A stretch of 64,000 bases of DNA from AP-15 sp963796155 (lineage in GTDB: Bacteria; Pseudomonadota; Alphaproteobacteria; ATCC43930; CGMCC-115725): contig CAWCKT010000019.1 of NCBI GenBank assembly GCA_963796155.1, forward strand, positions 1 to 64,000. Reading direction: 5' to 3'. The notes under the pieces were generated by a model. That model was not told the origin of the DNA. It was given only the letters and a program-made list of their open reading frames with translations, and searched no databases. Below, piece by piece: positions 33,781 to 43,512 of the stretch (positions are counted from its first letter, which is position 1; each line of letters starts with the position of its first letter). A program made the position numbers and the translations under genes.

Positions 33781-35040
33781 TTACGTGGCAAGGCGCTCCC
33801 TGATGCGGTCGAATTCCTCGAGCCGACTAGCCGGCCCGAGCGCGGCGAGGGTCGGCCGGCCAGAGCGCCAGCGAGCGACGACGCGGCGAATTGCGGCATC
33901 GTCGACCGCTTCGATGTGCCGGACGATCTCAGGCGGATCGAATGGCGTGCCGTGGATCAAGAGGTGCTGCGCCAGCTGCTCGCAGCGGGTCGATGTGCTC
34001 TCGAGCGACATCAGGAGGCCCGCCTTCATCTGCGTCTTGGCGCGATTGAGCTCGACCGGGGTCAACCCATCCTCGAGACGGCTCACCTCCGCGCACAACG
34101 CGGGCACGAGCTCGGCCGCCTCGATTTCGCCGGTGCCGGCATAGATCCCGAACAGCCCGCCATCGCGGTAGCCATGGACAAACGAGTGGATCGTGTAAAC
34201 CAAGCCACGCTTTTCGCGGATCTCCTGGAACAGGCGGGACGACATGCCGCCTCCGAACGCCGTCGACAACACCGTGGCGGCGTAGAAGTCCGGATCACCC
34301 AGCACCGGCCCGGGAAAGCCCAGGACGAGGTGCAGCTGTTCGAGATCACGCTCCTCGCGCCGGTCACCGCCGGCGTAGCGCGCCGCCTCGGTTGTCGCCG
34401 AACGTTCGGCCGGCAGGCCCCCGAGCAGCTTCTCGGCGAGCGACGCCACATGGTCGTGATCGAGATTCCCGGCCGCCGCGAGAACCATGCGCTGGGCACC
34501 GTAATGATCGCGCAGATAGGCGAGAACCGCGTCGCGCCCGAGCTGGCGGATGATTTCCGGCCTTCCCAGCACCGGTCGGCCCATCGCCTGGTCAGGATAG
34601 GCGCACTCCTGAAAATGGTCGAAGATGATGTCGTCGGGAGTGTCGTTCGCCTGGCCGATTTCCTGTAGGATCACCGCTCGCTCGCGCTCAAGCTCCTGCG
34701 GCTCGAAGGTGGAGTGCTGAAGGATGTCGGACAGGATGTCGAGCGCAAGCGGCACGTCCTCCTTGAGCACCTTGGCGTAGTAGGCTGTGCTCTCGCGCGA
34801 GGTGTAGGCGTTCAGATGGCCGCCGACCGCCTCGATCTCTTCGGCGATGGCGAGAGCGCTGCGCCGTTCGGTGCCCTTGAAGGCCATGTGCTCGAGGAAA
34901 TGCGCGACCCCGTTGATGTCAGCCGCCTCGTGGCGCGTGCCGACATCGACCCAGATGCCGAGCGAGACCGTGTCGACGGTGTCGACGCGATCGGTGGCGA
35001 CCCGCAATCCGTTCGCTAAAGTGGAGAGCTGCGTCGTCAT
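33781..35040 (-). CDS. M16 family zinc metallopeptidase (processing-peptidase-like)
   Basis: A 419-residue inverzincin. The zinc site HFLEHMAFKGT (HxxEH) is near residue 46, followed by NAYTSRESTAYYAKVLKEDV, GGGMSSRLFQEIREKRGLVYTI and SRLEDGLTP. It resembles mitochondrial processing peptidase beta and the bacterial family found next to thrC. It probably degrades peptides, with no known substrate. It lies 12 bp after thrC in the same operon. Confidence 0.94.
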   Translation of the reverse strand: MTTQLSTLANGLRVATDRVDTVDTVSLGIWVDVGTRHEAADINGVAHFLEHMAFKGTERRSALAIAEEIEAVGGHLNAYTSRESTAYYAKVLKEDVPLALDILSDILQHSTFEPQELERERAVILQEIGQANDTPDDIIFDHFQECAYPDQAMGRPVLGRPEIIRQLGRDAVLAYLRDHYGAQRMVLAAAGNLDHDHVASLAEKLLGGLPAERSATTEAARYAGGDRREERDLEQLHLVLGFPGPVLGDPDFYAATVLSTAFGGGMSSRLFQEIREKRGLVYTIHSFVHGYRDGGLFGIYAGTGEIEAAELVPALCAEVSRLEDGLTPVELNRAKTQMKAGLLMSLESTSTRCEQLAQHLLIHGTPFDPPEIVRHIEAVDDAAIRRVVARWRSGRPTLAALGPASRLEEFDRIRERLAT

Positions 35041-35052
35041 CCTTTCATCCGA

Positions 35053-36474
35053 TCAGGAGTTTCCGGAACGCCGGGCATGGGCGCGAATGAAGCGTGTCAC
35101 GGCGCCGAGATCGTCGGGCAACACGACCAGCCGCTCGCGCCGCTCGAGGAGATCGCCGAGGGCGGGCGGCAATCCTGGTCGAACGCCGGTCGCACGTTCG
35201 ACCGCATCGGGAAATTTCGCCGGATGGGCACAGGCGAGGGCGATCACTGGCAGGTTGCCGTTGCTCATGCCTATCTCGGCTCGTGCGGCGGCAACGGCGA
35301 CCGCGGTATGGGGATCGATCAGCGTGCCCGATCGGGCATAGGTCTCGGCGATGGTGTCCATCGTCTGAGTGTCGTCGACCTTGTGTGCGGAAAACAAGCG
35401 GCGCGCCATGTGCCACCCTTGGTCATCCTCGGGCATGCTGCCATCCCGGCGGAAGCGTCGCATCGCCTCGGCGACAGCTACACCATTACACCCTTTCAGC
35501 TCGAACAGCAGTCGCTCGAAATTGCTCGACACTTGGATGTCCATGCTCGGGCTGAGACTCGGCTCGACCGGGGAAAGCGCCATCCGCCCGGTCGCAAAAT
35601 AGCGCGCGAGTATATCATTGCGGTTGGTGCCGATCACGAGGCGGTCGATCGGCAGCCCGACGCTGCGGGCGATATGCCCAGCATAGACATTGCCAAAATT
35701 GCCGGTCGGCACGCTGAACGATATCGGCCTCGCTGGAGCGCCGAGCGCGGCAGCGGCGGCAAAGTAATAGACAGTTTGGACGGCGATCCGCGCCCAGTTG
35801 ATCGAATTGACGGCCGAAAGATTGAGCTCGCGCCGCAGCTGGGGGTCGGCGAACAGGGCTTTGACGAGATCCTGGCAGTCGTCGAACGTGCCTTCGATCG
35901 CGATCGCATGCGCATTCGTCGATTCGACCGTAGTCATCTGCCGGCGTTGCACCTCGGAGGTGCGGCCATGGGGATACAAGATAAATATGTCGATCGCTTC
36001 CCGGTCGCGGCACGCCTCGATCGCGGCAGAGCCGGTATCACCCGAGGTCGCGCCGACGACCGTCACATGCTCCCGCCGTAGTGCCAGCATTGCATCGAAC
36101 AGCAGTCCCACGAGTTGCAGCGCGAGATCCTTGAAGGCGAGCGTCGGTCCGTGAAAAAGCTCGAGCAGCCACACCCGCTCGTCGAGCTGCGTCAGAGGCG
36201 CCACCGCGGCATGGCGAAACCCGCTGTAGGCCACCGCGGTAAGCCGCCGCAGTTCATCCATCGAAAGGGCATCGCCGGCGAACAGCGACACGACGCGGGC
36301 CGCGAGCTCGGCATAGGGTAACCCGGCAAAGTCCTGCAAGTCCGCGGCGCTGAGCTCAGGCAACCGGTCCGGTACAAAGAGCCCGCCGTCCTCGGCGAGG
36401 CCGGCCAGAAGCACCTCCGCGAACGAGAGGGTCGATGGCGAGGAGTGGGGATCGCGGGTGCTGAGATAGCGCAC
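35053..36474 (-). CDS. thrC: Threonine synthase
   Basis: A ~473-residue PLP enzyme converting O-phosphohomoserine to threonine. VRYLSTRDPHSSPSTLSFAEVLLAGLAEDGGLFVP is the usual start, and the PLP lysine lies in HGPTLAFKDLALQLVG. VVGATSGDTGSAAIEAC, SVPTGNFGNVYAG and MDIQVSSNFERLLFE also fit. GTG 36474 matches the family N-terminus; ATG 36528 would add 18 unlikely residues. It is first in thrC - M16 - GNAT. Confidence 0.95.
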   Translation of the reverse strand: MRYLSTRDPHSSPSTLSFAEVLLAGLAEDGGLFVPDRLPELSAADLQDFAGLPYAELAARVVSLFAGDALSMDELRRLTAVAYSGFRHAAVAPLTQLDERVWLLELFHGPTLAFKDLALQLVGLLFDAMLALRREHVTVVGATSGDTGSAAIEACRDREAIDIFILYPHGRTSEVQRRQMTTVESTNAHAIAIEGTFDDCQDLVKALFADPQLRRELNLSAVNSINWARIAVQTVYYFAAAAALGAPARPISFSVPTGNFGNVYAGHIARSVGLPIDRLVIGTNRNDILARYFATGRMALSPVEPSLSPSMDIQVSSNFERLLFELKGCNGVAVAEAMRRFRRDGSMPEDDQGWHMARRLFSAHKVDDTQTMDTIAETYARSGTLIDPHTAVAVAAARAEIGMSNGNLPVIALACAHPAKFPDAVERATGVRPGLPPALGDLLERRERLVVLPDDLGAVTRFIRAHARRSGNS

Positions 36475-36592
36475 GACTTCGAGTCCGGTAGAGATGCGGA
36501 GCCTATCGCCGCGCCCGCGGTCTCGCAATTCTATCCTGAGTTCGTCGACCGGGGAGCAGGATGGCGGCGCCGCACCGGCCTCGACGATGCGC

Positions 36593-37219
36593 TCAGCGGG
36601 CCGGAGCGGGGGCCAAACGCATGCCTAGGAGCGGTGCGGCCGCTTCCGGCGGGAGCTTCGTGTAACCACGCGGAACCTCGAACAGCATGGCGTCCTGTCT
36701 GCCGATCTTGACGTGGTGCAGCTGCCAATCGATCGTGGAGACTTTACCGTTTCGCGACACAAATTTGCCGACGCACCTCATCGGGATCCCATCGCGGCTG
36801 AGCCAGAGCGACCCCGTCGCACGGCCTTCGGGCGAATTCTGGTCCACCTGGTATTGCGTCGTCGCGATGCCCTCGATGCTCGCTTGCCCGATAGCCTTGC
36901 TCAGATCAGGGTGGTTCAAGACTGAGAGGCCGCTCGGCAGCACAAATTCGACTACGGTACGGAGTTGGGGCAGCACGACCTCGCCGAGCGAGCTGCCGGC
37001 GTGTAGCAGAAAGACGGGCTTTATTGCCCGCAAATCCTGCTCGTGCCGTTGCTCGCCCGGCATGTGCCACATCCTGCCGGTATAACTCCGCCCATCGAGG
37101 ATCAGCACCCGCTCTGCACTGAAGCCGACCCGAGCGTCGCCGATCGTCTCGGCCACGACATGGGTCGTCAGCACAACCGCGAGTGAGGACGCTATCGAAA
37201 AAAGAGAGAGGGCGCGCAT
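36593..37219 (-). CDS. Secreted protein of unknown function
   Basis: A 208-residue product with signal peptide MRALSLFSIASSLAVVLTTHVVAE. The mature part is beta-rich: RVLILDGRSYTGRMWHMPGEQRHE, TTQYQVDQNSPEGRATGSLWLSRDGIPMRC and HHVKIGRQDAMLFEVPRGYTKLP. The ending resembles DUF4412-like outer-membrane or periplasmic proteins that end in a PxGYxxLP motif. That resemblance is tentative. It stands alone, divergent from the FemAB-like gene across about 170 bp. Confidence 0.75.
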   Translation of the reverse strand: MRALSLFSIASSLAVVLTTHVVAETIGDARVGFSAERVLILDGRSYTGRMWHMPGEQRHEQDLRAIKPVFLLHAGSSLGEVVLPQLRTVVEFVLPSGLSVLNHPDLSKAIGQASIEGIATTQYQVDQNSPEGRATGSLWLSRDGIPMRCVGKFVSRNGKVSTIDWQLHHVKIGRQDAMLFEVPRGYTKLPPEAAAPLLGMRLAPAPAR

Positions 37220-37392
37220 GGCTCATGGCCCGATGCAGCTGATAGGCAACGAATACGGCGGCTTCGCGACGCGCTGGACAGCAGCAACGCAACGCCTATT
37301 CTTGAGGCGGGTGGAACCATCAACGTTTGAGACGGGGCGATCGCAATGAACGGCAGGATCAATGCTGGGATCCCAGCATTTCCGAGCGCGCG

Positions 37393-38562
37393 ATGAACGA
37401 TAACGACGGGACGATCACGGCTACAGTCCATGCCGCGATCGCCGACATACCGGCCGGCGCCTGGGATGCCTGTGCCGGGGACGATAATCCAAGCGTCTCG
37501 CACGCCTTCTTGAACGCGCTCGAGGAGAGCGGCTCCACGACAGCCCGTACGGGCTGGACACCGCAGCATCTAGCGCTGGCCGGTCCGGGAGCCACAGTCG
37601 TCGGCGTTGTGCCGTTATATGCAAAGACCCATTCGTATGGAGAATACATCTTCGATTACGGGTGGGCGGACGCCTACGAGCGGGCCGGCGGTCGGTACTA
37701 TCCGAAATTGCTGTCAGCCTCGCCGTTTACACCGGTGCCCGGACCGCGGCTGATGCTGCGCACCGGCGCGCCCCCGGAGACGCGGGCGCACCTGATCTCA
37801 GCAATGATCGAACTCGCGAAGCGGCGCCGCATTTCGTCGTTGCACGTCAATTTCCCTGAGAGCGCGGATCTGGAGGCGTTGACCGAGGCGGGGTTTTTGC
37901 AACGACTCGGGCAGCAGTTTCATTGGACGAATGATGGCTATCGCGATTTCGACGATTTCCTCGCGGCGTTGAACTCGCGCAAACGCAAGGCGGTGAAAAA
38001 GGAGCGCCGAGAGGCGCTTGCAGCGGGCCTGGAGATCGAGGTCTTGACAGGGGCCGAGCTCAAGCCCCGTCATTGGGACGCGTTCTACGAATTCTATCTC
38101 GCGACCTCGGACCGCAAATGGGGCTCAGCCTACCTGAACCGCCGCTTCTTTGCGCTGATTGGCGAGCGGATGCCCGAGAAGATCGTCCTCTTCATGGCAC
38201 GACGCGGGGCTAACTACGTGGCCGGAGCGTTCAACCTCCTCGGCAAGGATACGATCTACGGCCGTAATTGGGGCAGCTACGGCGACTATAAGTTCCTCCA
38301 TTTCGAATGCTGCTATTATCAAGCGATCGAATTTGCGATCACCCACGAGCTGAAGCGCGTCGAGGCGGGCGCGCAGGGGCCGCATAAGATCCAGCGCGGT
38401 TATCTCCCTGCGCCGATCTACAGCGCTCACTGGATCCCCGATCCGGCCTTTCGCCGCGCGGTCGCGCAATTCCTCGCCCGCGAACGCAATATGATCGAGC
38501 ACAAGATGGAGGGCCTCGCGGAGTTTTCTCCGTTCCGCTGTGAGGAGGCCTCAGCTCCCTAA
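37393..38562 (+). CDS. FemAB-like GNAT protein (COG3146/DUF482)
   Basis: A 389-residue cytoplasmic protein of the COG3146 family, annotated elsewhere as a predicted N-acyltransferase of peptidoglycan or peptidogalycan synthesis. Typical text: AWDACAGDDNPSVSHAFLNALEESGS, YGEYIFDYGWADAYERAGGRYYPKL, FHWTNDGYRDFDDFLAALNSRKRKAVKKERR and GAQGPHKIQRGYLPAPIYSAHW. FemAB relatives add amino acids from tRNA to peptidoglycan; the reaction in this family is not established. ATG 37393 chosen; ATG is preceded by only a weak ribosome site. Confidence 0.85.
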   Translation: MNDNDGTITATVHAAIADIPAGAWDACAGDDNPSVSHAFLNALEESGSTTARTGWTPQHLALAGPGATVVGVVPLYAKTHSYGEYIFDYGWADAYERAGGRYYPKLLSASPFTPVPGPRLMLRTGAPPETRAHLISAMIELAKRRRISSLHVNFPESADLEALTEAGFLQRLGQQFHWTNDGYRDFDDFLAALNSRKRKAVKKERREALAAGLEIEVLTGAELKPRHWDAFYEFYLATSDRKWGSAYLNRRFFALIGERMPEKIVLFMARRGANYVAGAFNLLGKDTIYGRNWGSYGDYKFLHFECCYYQAIEFAITHELKRVEAGAQGPHKIQRGYLPAPIYSAHWIPDPAFRRAVAQFLARERNMIEHKMEGLAEFSPFRCEEASAP

Positions 38563-38595
38563 CCGGCACCGCCGGCAGGGTTTAGAGGGCCCCGG

Positions 38596-40896
38596 CTACT
38601 CAACCAGCTCAGGCTCGCTTGGCACGGCCGCGACCGGGCGCTCCTCGAAGGAGAAGGCGAGCACGTCTTCCTCCGGCTTCCGCGTGACCCGTACGACCCC
38701 GCCTTTGGCCAGCCGTCCGAACAGCAGCTCGTCGGCGAGCGGCTTCTTGATGTGTTCCTGAATGACGCGGGCGAGCGGGCGCGCACCGAAAAGCGGATCG
38801 TAGCCTTTTTCTGCGAGCCAAGTGCGTGCGCTCGCGTCGAGCTCGATCGTGACATTGCGATCGGCGAGCTGCTCTTCGAGCTGGAGCAAGAACTTGTCGA
38901 CGACCCGGCCGATCGTCTCGGTCGACAGCGCGGAGAACGAGATCGTCGCGTCGAGCCGGTTGCGGAACTCGGGCGAGAACATGCGATTAATGGCTTCGTG
39001 ATCGTCACCCTCGCGGATCCCGCTGCCGAAGCCGATCGCGGGCTTGGCGAGGTCCGAGGCGCCGGCATTCGTTGTCATGATCAGGATGACGTTGCGGAAG
39101 TCGACGATCTTGCCGTTGTGATCGGTCAGCTTTCCGTAATCCATGACCTGAAGCAGGATGTTGAAGAGATCGGGATGCGCCTTCTCGATCTCGTCGAGCA
39201 GCAGCACGCTGTGGGGATGCTGGTCGATCGCATCGGTCAACAGCCCGCCCTGATCGAAACCGACGTAACCGGGCGGCGCACCGATCAGCCGAGAGACGGT
39301 ATGCCGCTCCATGTACTCGGACATGTCGAATCGAGTGATCTCGATGCCGAGCGCGCGGGCAAGCTGCCGCGCGACCTCGGTCTTGCCGACCCCAGTCGGA
39401 CCGGAGAACAGATAGCTGCCGATCGGCTTCTCGGGATCGCGCAACCCGGCTCGGGCCAGCTTGATCGCCGAGACCAGTGCCTCGATCGCCGTGTCCTGGC
39501 CGAATACCATCGTCTTCAGGTCGCGCTGCAGATGCCTCAGCACCTCGCGATCGTCGCGCGACACGCTCTTTGGCGGGATCCGCGCCATCGTCGCGATGCA
39601 CGCCTCCACCTCTCTCGCGGTTATGGTCTTGCGGCGTCGGCTCTCGGGGACGAGCATCTGGGCCGCCCCGGTCTCGTCGATAACGTCGATCGCCTTGTCG
39701 GGCAGCTTGCGGTCGCCGATGTAGCGATGCGACAGTTCGACCGCGGCCCGCAACGCGTCGCTCGTGTAGCGGACCTTATGATGCCTTTCATAATAGGGTT
39801 TCAGGCCGCGCAGGATCTTGACCGAATCCTCGACGGTAGGCTCGTTGACGTCGATCTTTTGAAAACGGCGGACGAGCGCGCGATCCTTTTCGAAATAGTT
39901 GCGGTACTCCTTGTAGGTGGTCGAGCCGATGCAGCGGATCACCCCGCCGGCGAGCGCCGGCTTTAACAGGTTCGAGGCATCCATTGCCCCGCCGCTCGTC
40001 GCGCCAGCGCCGATCACCGTGTGGATCTCATCGATGAACAGGATGGTGCCGGGTTGCGCCTCAAGCTCCGCCAACACCGCCTTGAGCCGTTCTTCGAAAT
40101 CGCCGCGATAACGGGTGCCCGCGAGAAGGGCGCCCATATCGAGGGCGTAGATCGTCGAGTTGAGCAATACTTCGGGTACTTCACGCTGGACAATGCGACG
40201 AGCGAGCCCCTCGGCGATCGCCGTCTTGCCCACACCGGGCTCGCCGACATAGAGCGGATTGTTCTTAGCCCGCCGACACAAAATCTGGATCGTTCGTTCG
40301 ACTTCGGCTTCGCGACCTATAAGCGGATCAATCCTGCCGCCCTTGGCCTTCTTGTTCAGGTTGACGCAATAGGCGTCGAGCGCGTCGTGATTACGCTTCT
40401 GCGACTTTTCGCCGCGCTCATCCTCGTCGGCTCCCTGTACGCGCCGAGTTTCCGAGCGCCCAGGCGCTTTGGCGATGCCATGAGAGATGTAATTGACCGC
40501 GTCGAACCGGGTCATGTCCTGTTCTTGCAGGAAATAGACAGCGTGGCTTTCACGCTCCGCGAACATGGCGACGAGAACGTTTGCGCCGGTCACCTCCTCG
40601 CGGCCCGAAGATTGGACGTGGATCGCCGCGCGCTGCAACACGCGCTGAAAGCTGGCCGTCGGCTTTGCGTCATCGCTGTGGGCGGCAATCAGGTTGGCGA
40701 GCTCGTTGTCGACATAGTTCAGCACCTCGCGGCGCAGCCGCTCGAGCTCGATGCCGCAGGCGCGCAAGACGGCGACCGCGTCCTGATCCTCGGTCAGCGC
40801 GAGCAACAGGTGTTCGAGGGTAGCATATTCGTGCCGGCGCTCATTGGCGCAGGCGAGAGCCCGATGCAGCGACTTTTCGAGATTGCGCGACAACAC
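38596..40896 (-). CDS. clpA: ATP-dependent Clp protease ATP-binding subunit ClpA
   Basis: A 766-residue AAA+ unfoldase. The N-domain (MLSRNLEKSLHRALACANERRHEYATLEHLLLAL) binds ClpS. D1 Walker A is GEPGVGKTA and D2 Walker A is GPTGVGKTE, each with a following DE box (LFIDEIHT, LLLDEIEKAHPD). It feeds substrates to ClpP, which is not in the window. clpS lies 45 bp upstream on the same strand, the standard pairing. The C-terminal tail is short and acidic. Confidence 0.97.
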   Translation of the reverse strand: MLSRNLEKSLHRALACANERRHEYATLEHLLLALTEDQDAVAVLRACGIELERLRREVLNYVDNELANLIAAHSDDAKPTASFQRVLQRAAIHVQSSGREEVTGANVLVAMFAERESHAVYFLQEQDMTRFDAVNYISHGIAKAPGRSETRRVQGADEDERGEKSQKRNHDALDAYCVNLNKKAKGGRIDPLIGREAEVERTIQILCRRAKNNPLYVGEPGVGKTAIAEGLARRIVQREVPEVLLNSTIYALDMGALLAGTRYRGDFEERLKAVLAELEAQPGTILFIDEIHTVIGAGATSGGAMDASNLLKPALAGGVIRCIGSTTYKEYRNYFEKDRALVRRFQKIDVNEPTVEDSVKILRGLKPYYERHHKVRYTSDALRAAVELSHRYIGDRKLPDKAIDVIDETGAAQMLVPESRRRKTITAREVEACIATMARIPPKSVSRDDREVLRHLQRDLKTMVFGQDTAIEALVSAIKLARAGLRDPEKPIGSYLFSGPTGVGKTEVARQLARALGIEITRFDMSEYMERHTVSRLIGAPPGYVGFDQGGLLTDAIDQHPHSVLLLDEIEKAHPDLFNILLQVMDYGKLTDHNGKIVDFRNVILIMTTNAGASDLAKPAIGFGSGIREGDDHEAINRMFSPEFRNRLDATISFSALSTETIGRVVDKFLLQLEEQLADRNVTIELDASARTWLAEKGYDPLFGARPLARVIQEHIKKPLADELLFGRLAKGGVVRVTRKPEEDVLAFSFEERPVAAVPSEPELVE

Positions 40897-40941
40897 GCCC
40901 GCTATCCTTCCTTGCCCACCCCGGCGATCATCGCTCGGGGG

Positions 40942-41268
40942 CTAGTCCTTTTCCAGCGTGCACTGCAGCGGATGCTGGTGCTGCCGGGCGAAATCCATGA
41001 CCTGGGTAACCTTCGTCTCTGCCACTTCGTAGGTATAGACGCCGCACACCCCGACCCCCCGGCGATGCACGTGCATCATGATGCGGTACGCCTCCTGGCG
41101 ATTCTTGTTGAAAAACCGCTCGAGGATGTGGACGACGAATTCCATGGGTGTGTAGTCGTCGTTTAACATCAATACCTTGTACATCGAGGGCTTCTTCGTC
41201 TTTGGCTTCGGCTTGACGACGACGCCCGTACCCGGCCCTTCCTCGCCGCGCTTTCCGTTTTCGCTCAT
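40942..41268 (-). CDS. clpS: ATP-dependent Clp protease adaptor ClpS
   Basis: A 108-residue N-degron adaptor with KVLMLNDDYTPMEFVVHILERFF, the MMHVHRRGVGVCGVYTYEVAETKV core and the C-terminal HPLQCTLEKD. It delivers proteins with N-terminal Leu, Phe, Tyr or Trp to ClpA. ATG 41268 gives the normal family length with a flexible N-terminus (SENGKRGEEGPGTGVVVKPKP). An upstream in-frame extension is rejected as non-family. Confidence 0.97.
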   Translation of the reverse strand: MSENGKRGEEGPGTGVVVKPKPKTKKPSMYKVLMLNDDYTPMEFVVHILERFFNKNRQEAYRIMMHVHRRGVGVCGVYTYEVAETKVTQVMDFARQHQHPLQCTLEKD

Positions 41269-41383
41269 GTCGGCCCGAGGCGATGACGCTGCTCGCTGCC
41301 CGATGATATTGGCTTTCTGCCGCTGCGCAAAAGTCTTTTCCTCACTTCGACCAAGCCCTGAATACAGCTTGCGGCAACGCCGG

Positions 41384-42373
41384 TTACTCGGTCCCAAAGG
41401 GGCGGCGCAACAAGCCATCGATCATCGTATCGATCGACACGCCACGATGCAGCACGGCTTCGACAGCCTCACTGATCGGCATCTCGATTCCGAGCCGCCT
41501 GGCCAATGCCGCGACGGCTCTGGCCGTCCCCACTCCCTCGACGACCGAGCGACGGCCGGAAAGTACGGCGCCGAGATCTTGGCCACGACCGAGGGCAAAC
41601 CCGAGGGCAAAATTGCGCGACTGAACGGCGCTGCAGGTCAGCACGAGATCGCCGAGCCCTGATAGTCCTCGGAAGGTTTCGGCGCGGGCGCCTTTGGCCA
41701 GCCCCAACCGAATCATCTCGGCGAGCCCGCGGGTGATCAGCGAGGCTCGAGCATTATCACCCAATCCGCGGCCGAGGACGGTGCCACACGCGATCGCCAG
41801 CACGTTCTTGACAGCGCCGCCGATTTCGGCGCCGGTCGGGTCGTCCGATAGGTAGGGACGAAACCGGCTGCTCCCGAGTGCGGCAACAAAAGCGCGCGCG
41901 AGCGCGGCGTCAGCGGCGGCAATCGTGACCGCCGTTGGCAAGTCGCGGGCGACCTCGGCCGCGAAGGTAGGTCCGGACAACACTGCGAATGGCGAGTCCG
42001 GCAGCAGTTCGGTGGAGACTTCCGACATGGTCTTGAGCGAGACGGCCTCGATACCCTTGGCGCAGTGCAGCACCGGCAGCCCTACAGGCAGGGCGGGCCG
42101 AAGCACATGGATCACCCCGCGGAGGAACTGGGCCGGGACGGCCAACAGAGCCATCTCTGCCCCGGCCATCGCCGCATCGATGTCGCTCGTCGAGACAATC
42201 GCGGGGTCGAGCGCCACGCCAGGTAGGAAAAATGGGTTTTCATGTCGTTCGTTGATCGCCGCGACGACATCGCGGTCGCGCGCCCACACCACGGGCTTCG
42301 AGCCCGCGCGCCGGGCGACGATGGCAAGCGCCGTCCCCCAGGCGCCGCCGCCGATAATCGCCGGCCGCTTCAC
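41384..42373 (-). CDS. gpsA: Glycerol-3-phosphate dehydrogenase [NAD(P)+]
   Basis: A 329-residue enzyme making sn-glycerol-3-phosphate for phospholipids. The Rossmann motif IIGGGAWGTALA is at the start, with FAVLSGPTFAAEVARDLPTAV, EIGGAVKNVLAIACG (catalytic Lys) and GLSGLGDLVLTC. GTG 42373 overlaps the tsaD stop by 4 bases (GTGA), so translation is coupled. The longer open frame upstream lies inside tsaD and is not family sequence. With ugpBAE in the same window the cell can both make and import G3P. Confidence 0.96.
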   Translation of the reverse strand: MKRPAIIGGGAWGTALAIVARRAGSKPVVWARDRDVVAAINERHENPFFLPGVALDPAIVSTSDIDAAMAGAEMALLAVPAQFLRGVIHVLRPALPVGLPVLHCAKGIEAVSLKTMSEVSTELLPDSPFAVLSGPTFAAEVARDLPTAVTIAAADAALARAFVAALGSSRFRPYLSDDPTGAEIGGAVKNVLAIACGTVLGRGLGDNARASLITRGLAEMIRLGLAKGARAETFRGLSGLGDLVLTCSAVQSRNFALGFALGRGQDLGAVLSGRRSVVEGVGTARAVAALARRLGIEMPISEAVEAVLHRGVSIDTMIDGLLRRPFGTE

Positions 42374-43452
42374 CGGGCCGAACTCACCCGCCGCCGCTTG
42401 ACCTCTGCTCCCGGCCGCCGCGGCGCGGCGGCGTCGAGCGGCCAACGCGGCCGGGGTGCTGCATCGAGACCATCGACCAGGCCGAGGCGAAGCCGCTCTA
42501 GCCCCGCCCAGGCGATCATCACCGCGTTGTCGGTGCACAGGGTCGGCGGCGGCGCGACAAAGCCCAGCCCGGCCCTTTGGGCGAGCGCGGCCAGAGTGCG
42601 GCGCAACCGGCTATTGGCCGCGACGCCGCCGGCGGCGACGAGGCAGGTTCCCTCCGGATGGTGGTGGCGAAACCAGGCGATCGCATTTGCTGTTCGATCG
42701 GCCAGCGCATCGCAGATAGCGAGTTCGACGGATGCGGCGAGGTCGGCCATATCACGCCGATCGAGGCCGCCCCGTTCGGCGATCAGCTGTCGCACGGCCG
42801 TCTTCAACCCGGAGAACGAGAAATCGCAACCCGGCCTGCCCTTGAGCGGGCGCGGCAGAACGAAGCGCTCGGCATCCCCCTCGCTCGCCGCGCGCGCGAT
42901 CGCTGGACCGCCGGGATACCCGAGACCGATCAGCTTCGCGGCCTTGTCGAACGCCTCTCCGGCCGCGTCATCGAGCGTCGTGCCGAGGCGCGCATAGCAC
43001 CCCACGCCGGTGCATGACAGAAGCTGGCAATGGCCGCCGGAGACGAGCAGCAGAAGATAGGGAAACCCGACACCGTCGGTCAGACGGGCGGTCAGAGCGT
43101 GACCTTCGAGATGGTTGACCGCGATGAAAGGCTTGCCGGCGGCCCAGGCGATCCCCTTCGCCATCATCGTGCCGACGATCAGACCGCCGATCAGTCCGGG
43201 GCCCGCGGCGGCAGCTACCCCATCGATCTCGCCAAGCCTGACGTCGGCCTCGGCGAGTGCGAGTTCAATGATCGTGTCGAGATGATCGAGATGCGCTCGC
43301 GCCGCGATCTCGGGTACGACGCCGCCAAAGGGCGCATGCTCGCCGAATTGTGTTTGAATCCGATTCGCGCGGATCGTTGGACCCGAGGGCGTTGCGGCGA
43401 CGATCGCTGCGGCGGTCTCGTCACAACTTGTTTCAATGCCGAGGACAATCAT
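42370..43452 (-). CDS. tsaD: tRNA N6-adenosine threonylcarbamoyltransferase
   Basis: A 360-residue ASKHA-fold protein. MIVLGIETSCDETAAAIV opens it, the metal-binding HLEGHALTARL is present, and LLVSGGHCQLL, LGTTLDDAAGEAFDK and CTDNAVMIAWAG follow. With TsaBCE it forms t6A37 on ANN-reading tRNAs. ATG 43452 begins exactly at the family N-terminus. It forms a two-gene unit with gpsA. Confidence 0.97.
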   Translation of the reverse strand: MIVLGIETSCDETAAAIVAATPSGPTIRANRIQTQFGEHAPFGGVVPEIAARAHLDHLDTIIELALAEADVRLGEIDGVAAAAGPGLIGGLIVGTMMAKGIAWAAGKPFIAVNHLEGHALTARLTDGVGFPYLLLLVSGGHCQLLSCTGVGCYARLGTTLDDAAGEAFDKAAKLIGLGYPGGPAIARAASEGDAERFVLPRPLKGRPGCDFSFSGLKTAVRQLIAERGGLDRRDMADLAASVELAICDALADRTANAIAWFRHHHPEGTCLVAAGGVAANSRLRRTLAALAQRAGLGFVAPPPTLCTDNAVMIAWAGLERLRLGLVDGLDAAPRPRWPLDAAAPRRPGAEVKRRRVSSAR

Positions 43453-43512
43453 CGGGCAAGGCTGGCCGCGCTCTGAAGGTCGCAAACCTCCGGCGAGCGC
43501 CCTGAGATGCGC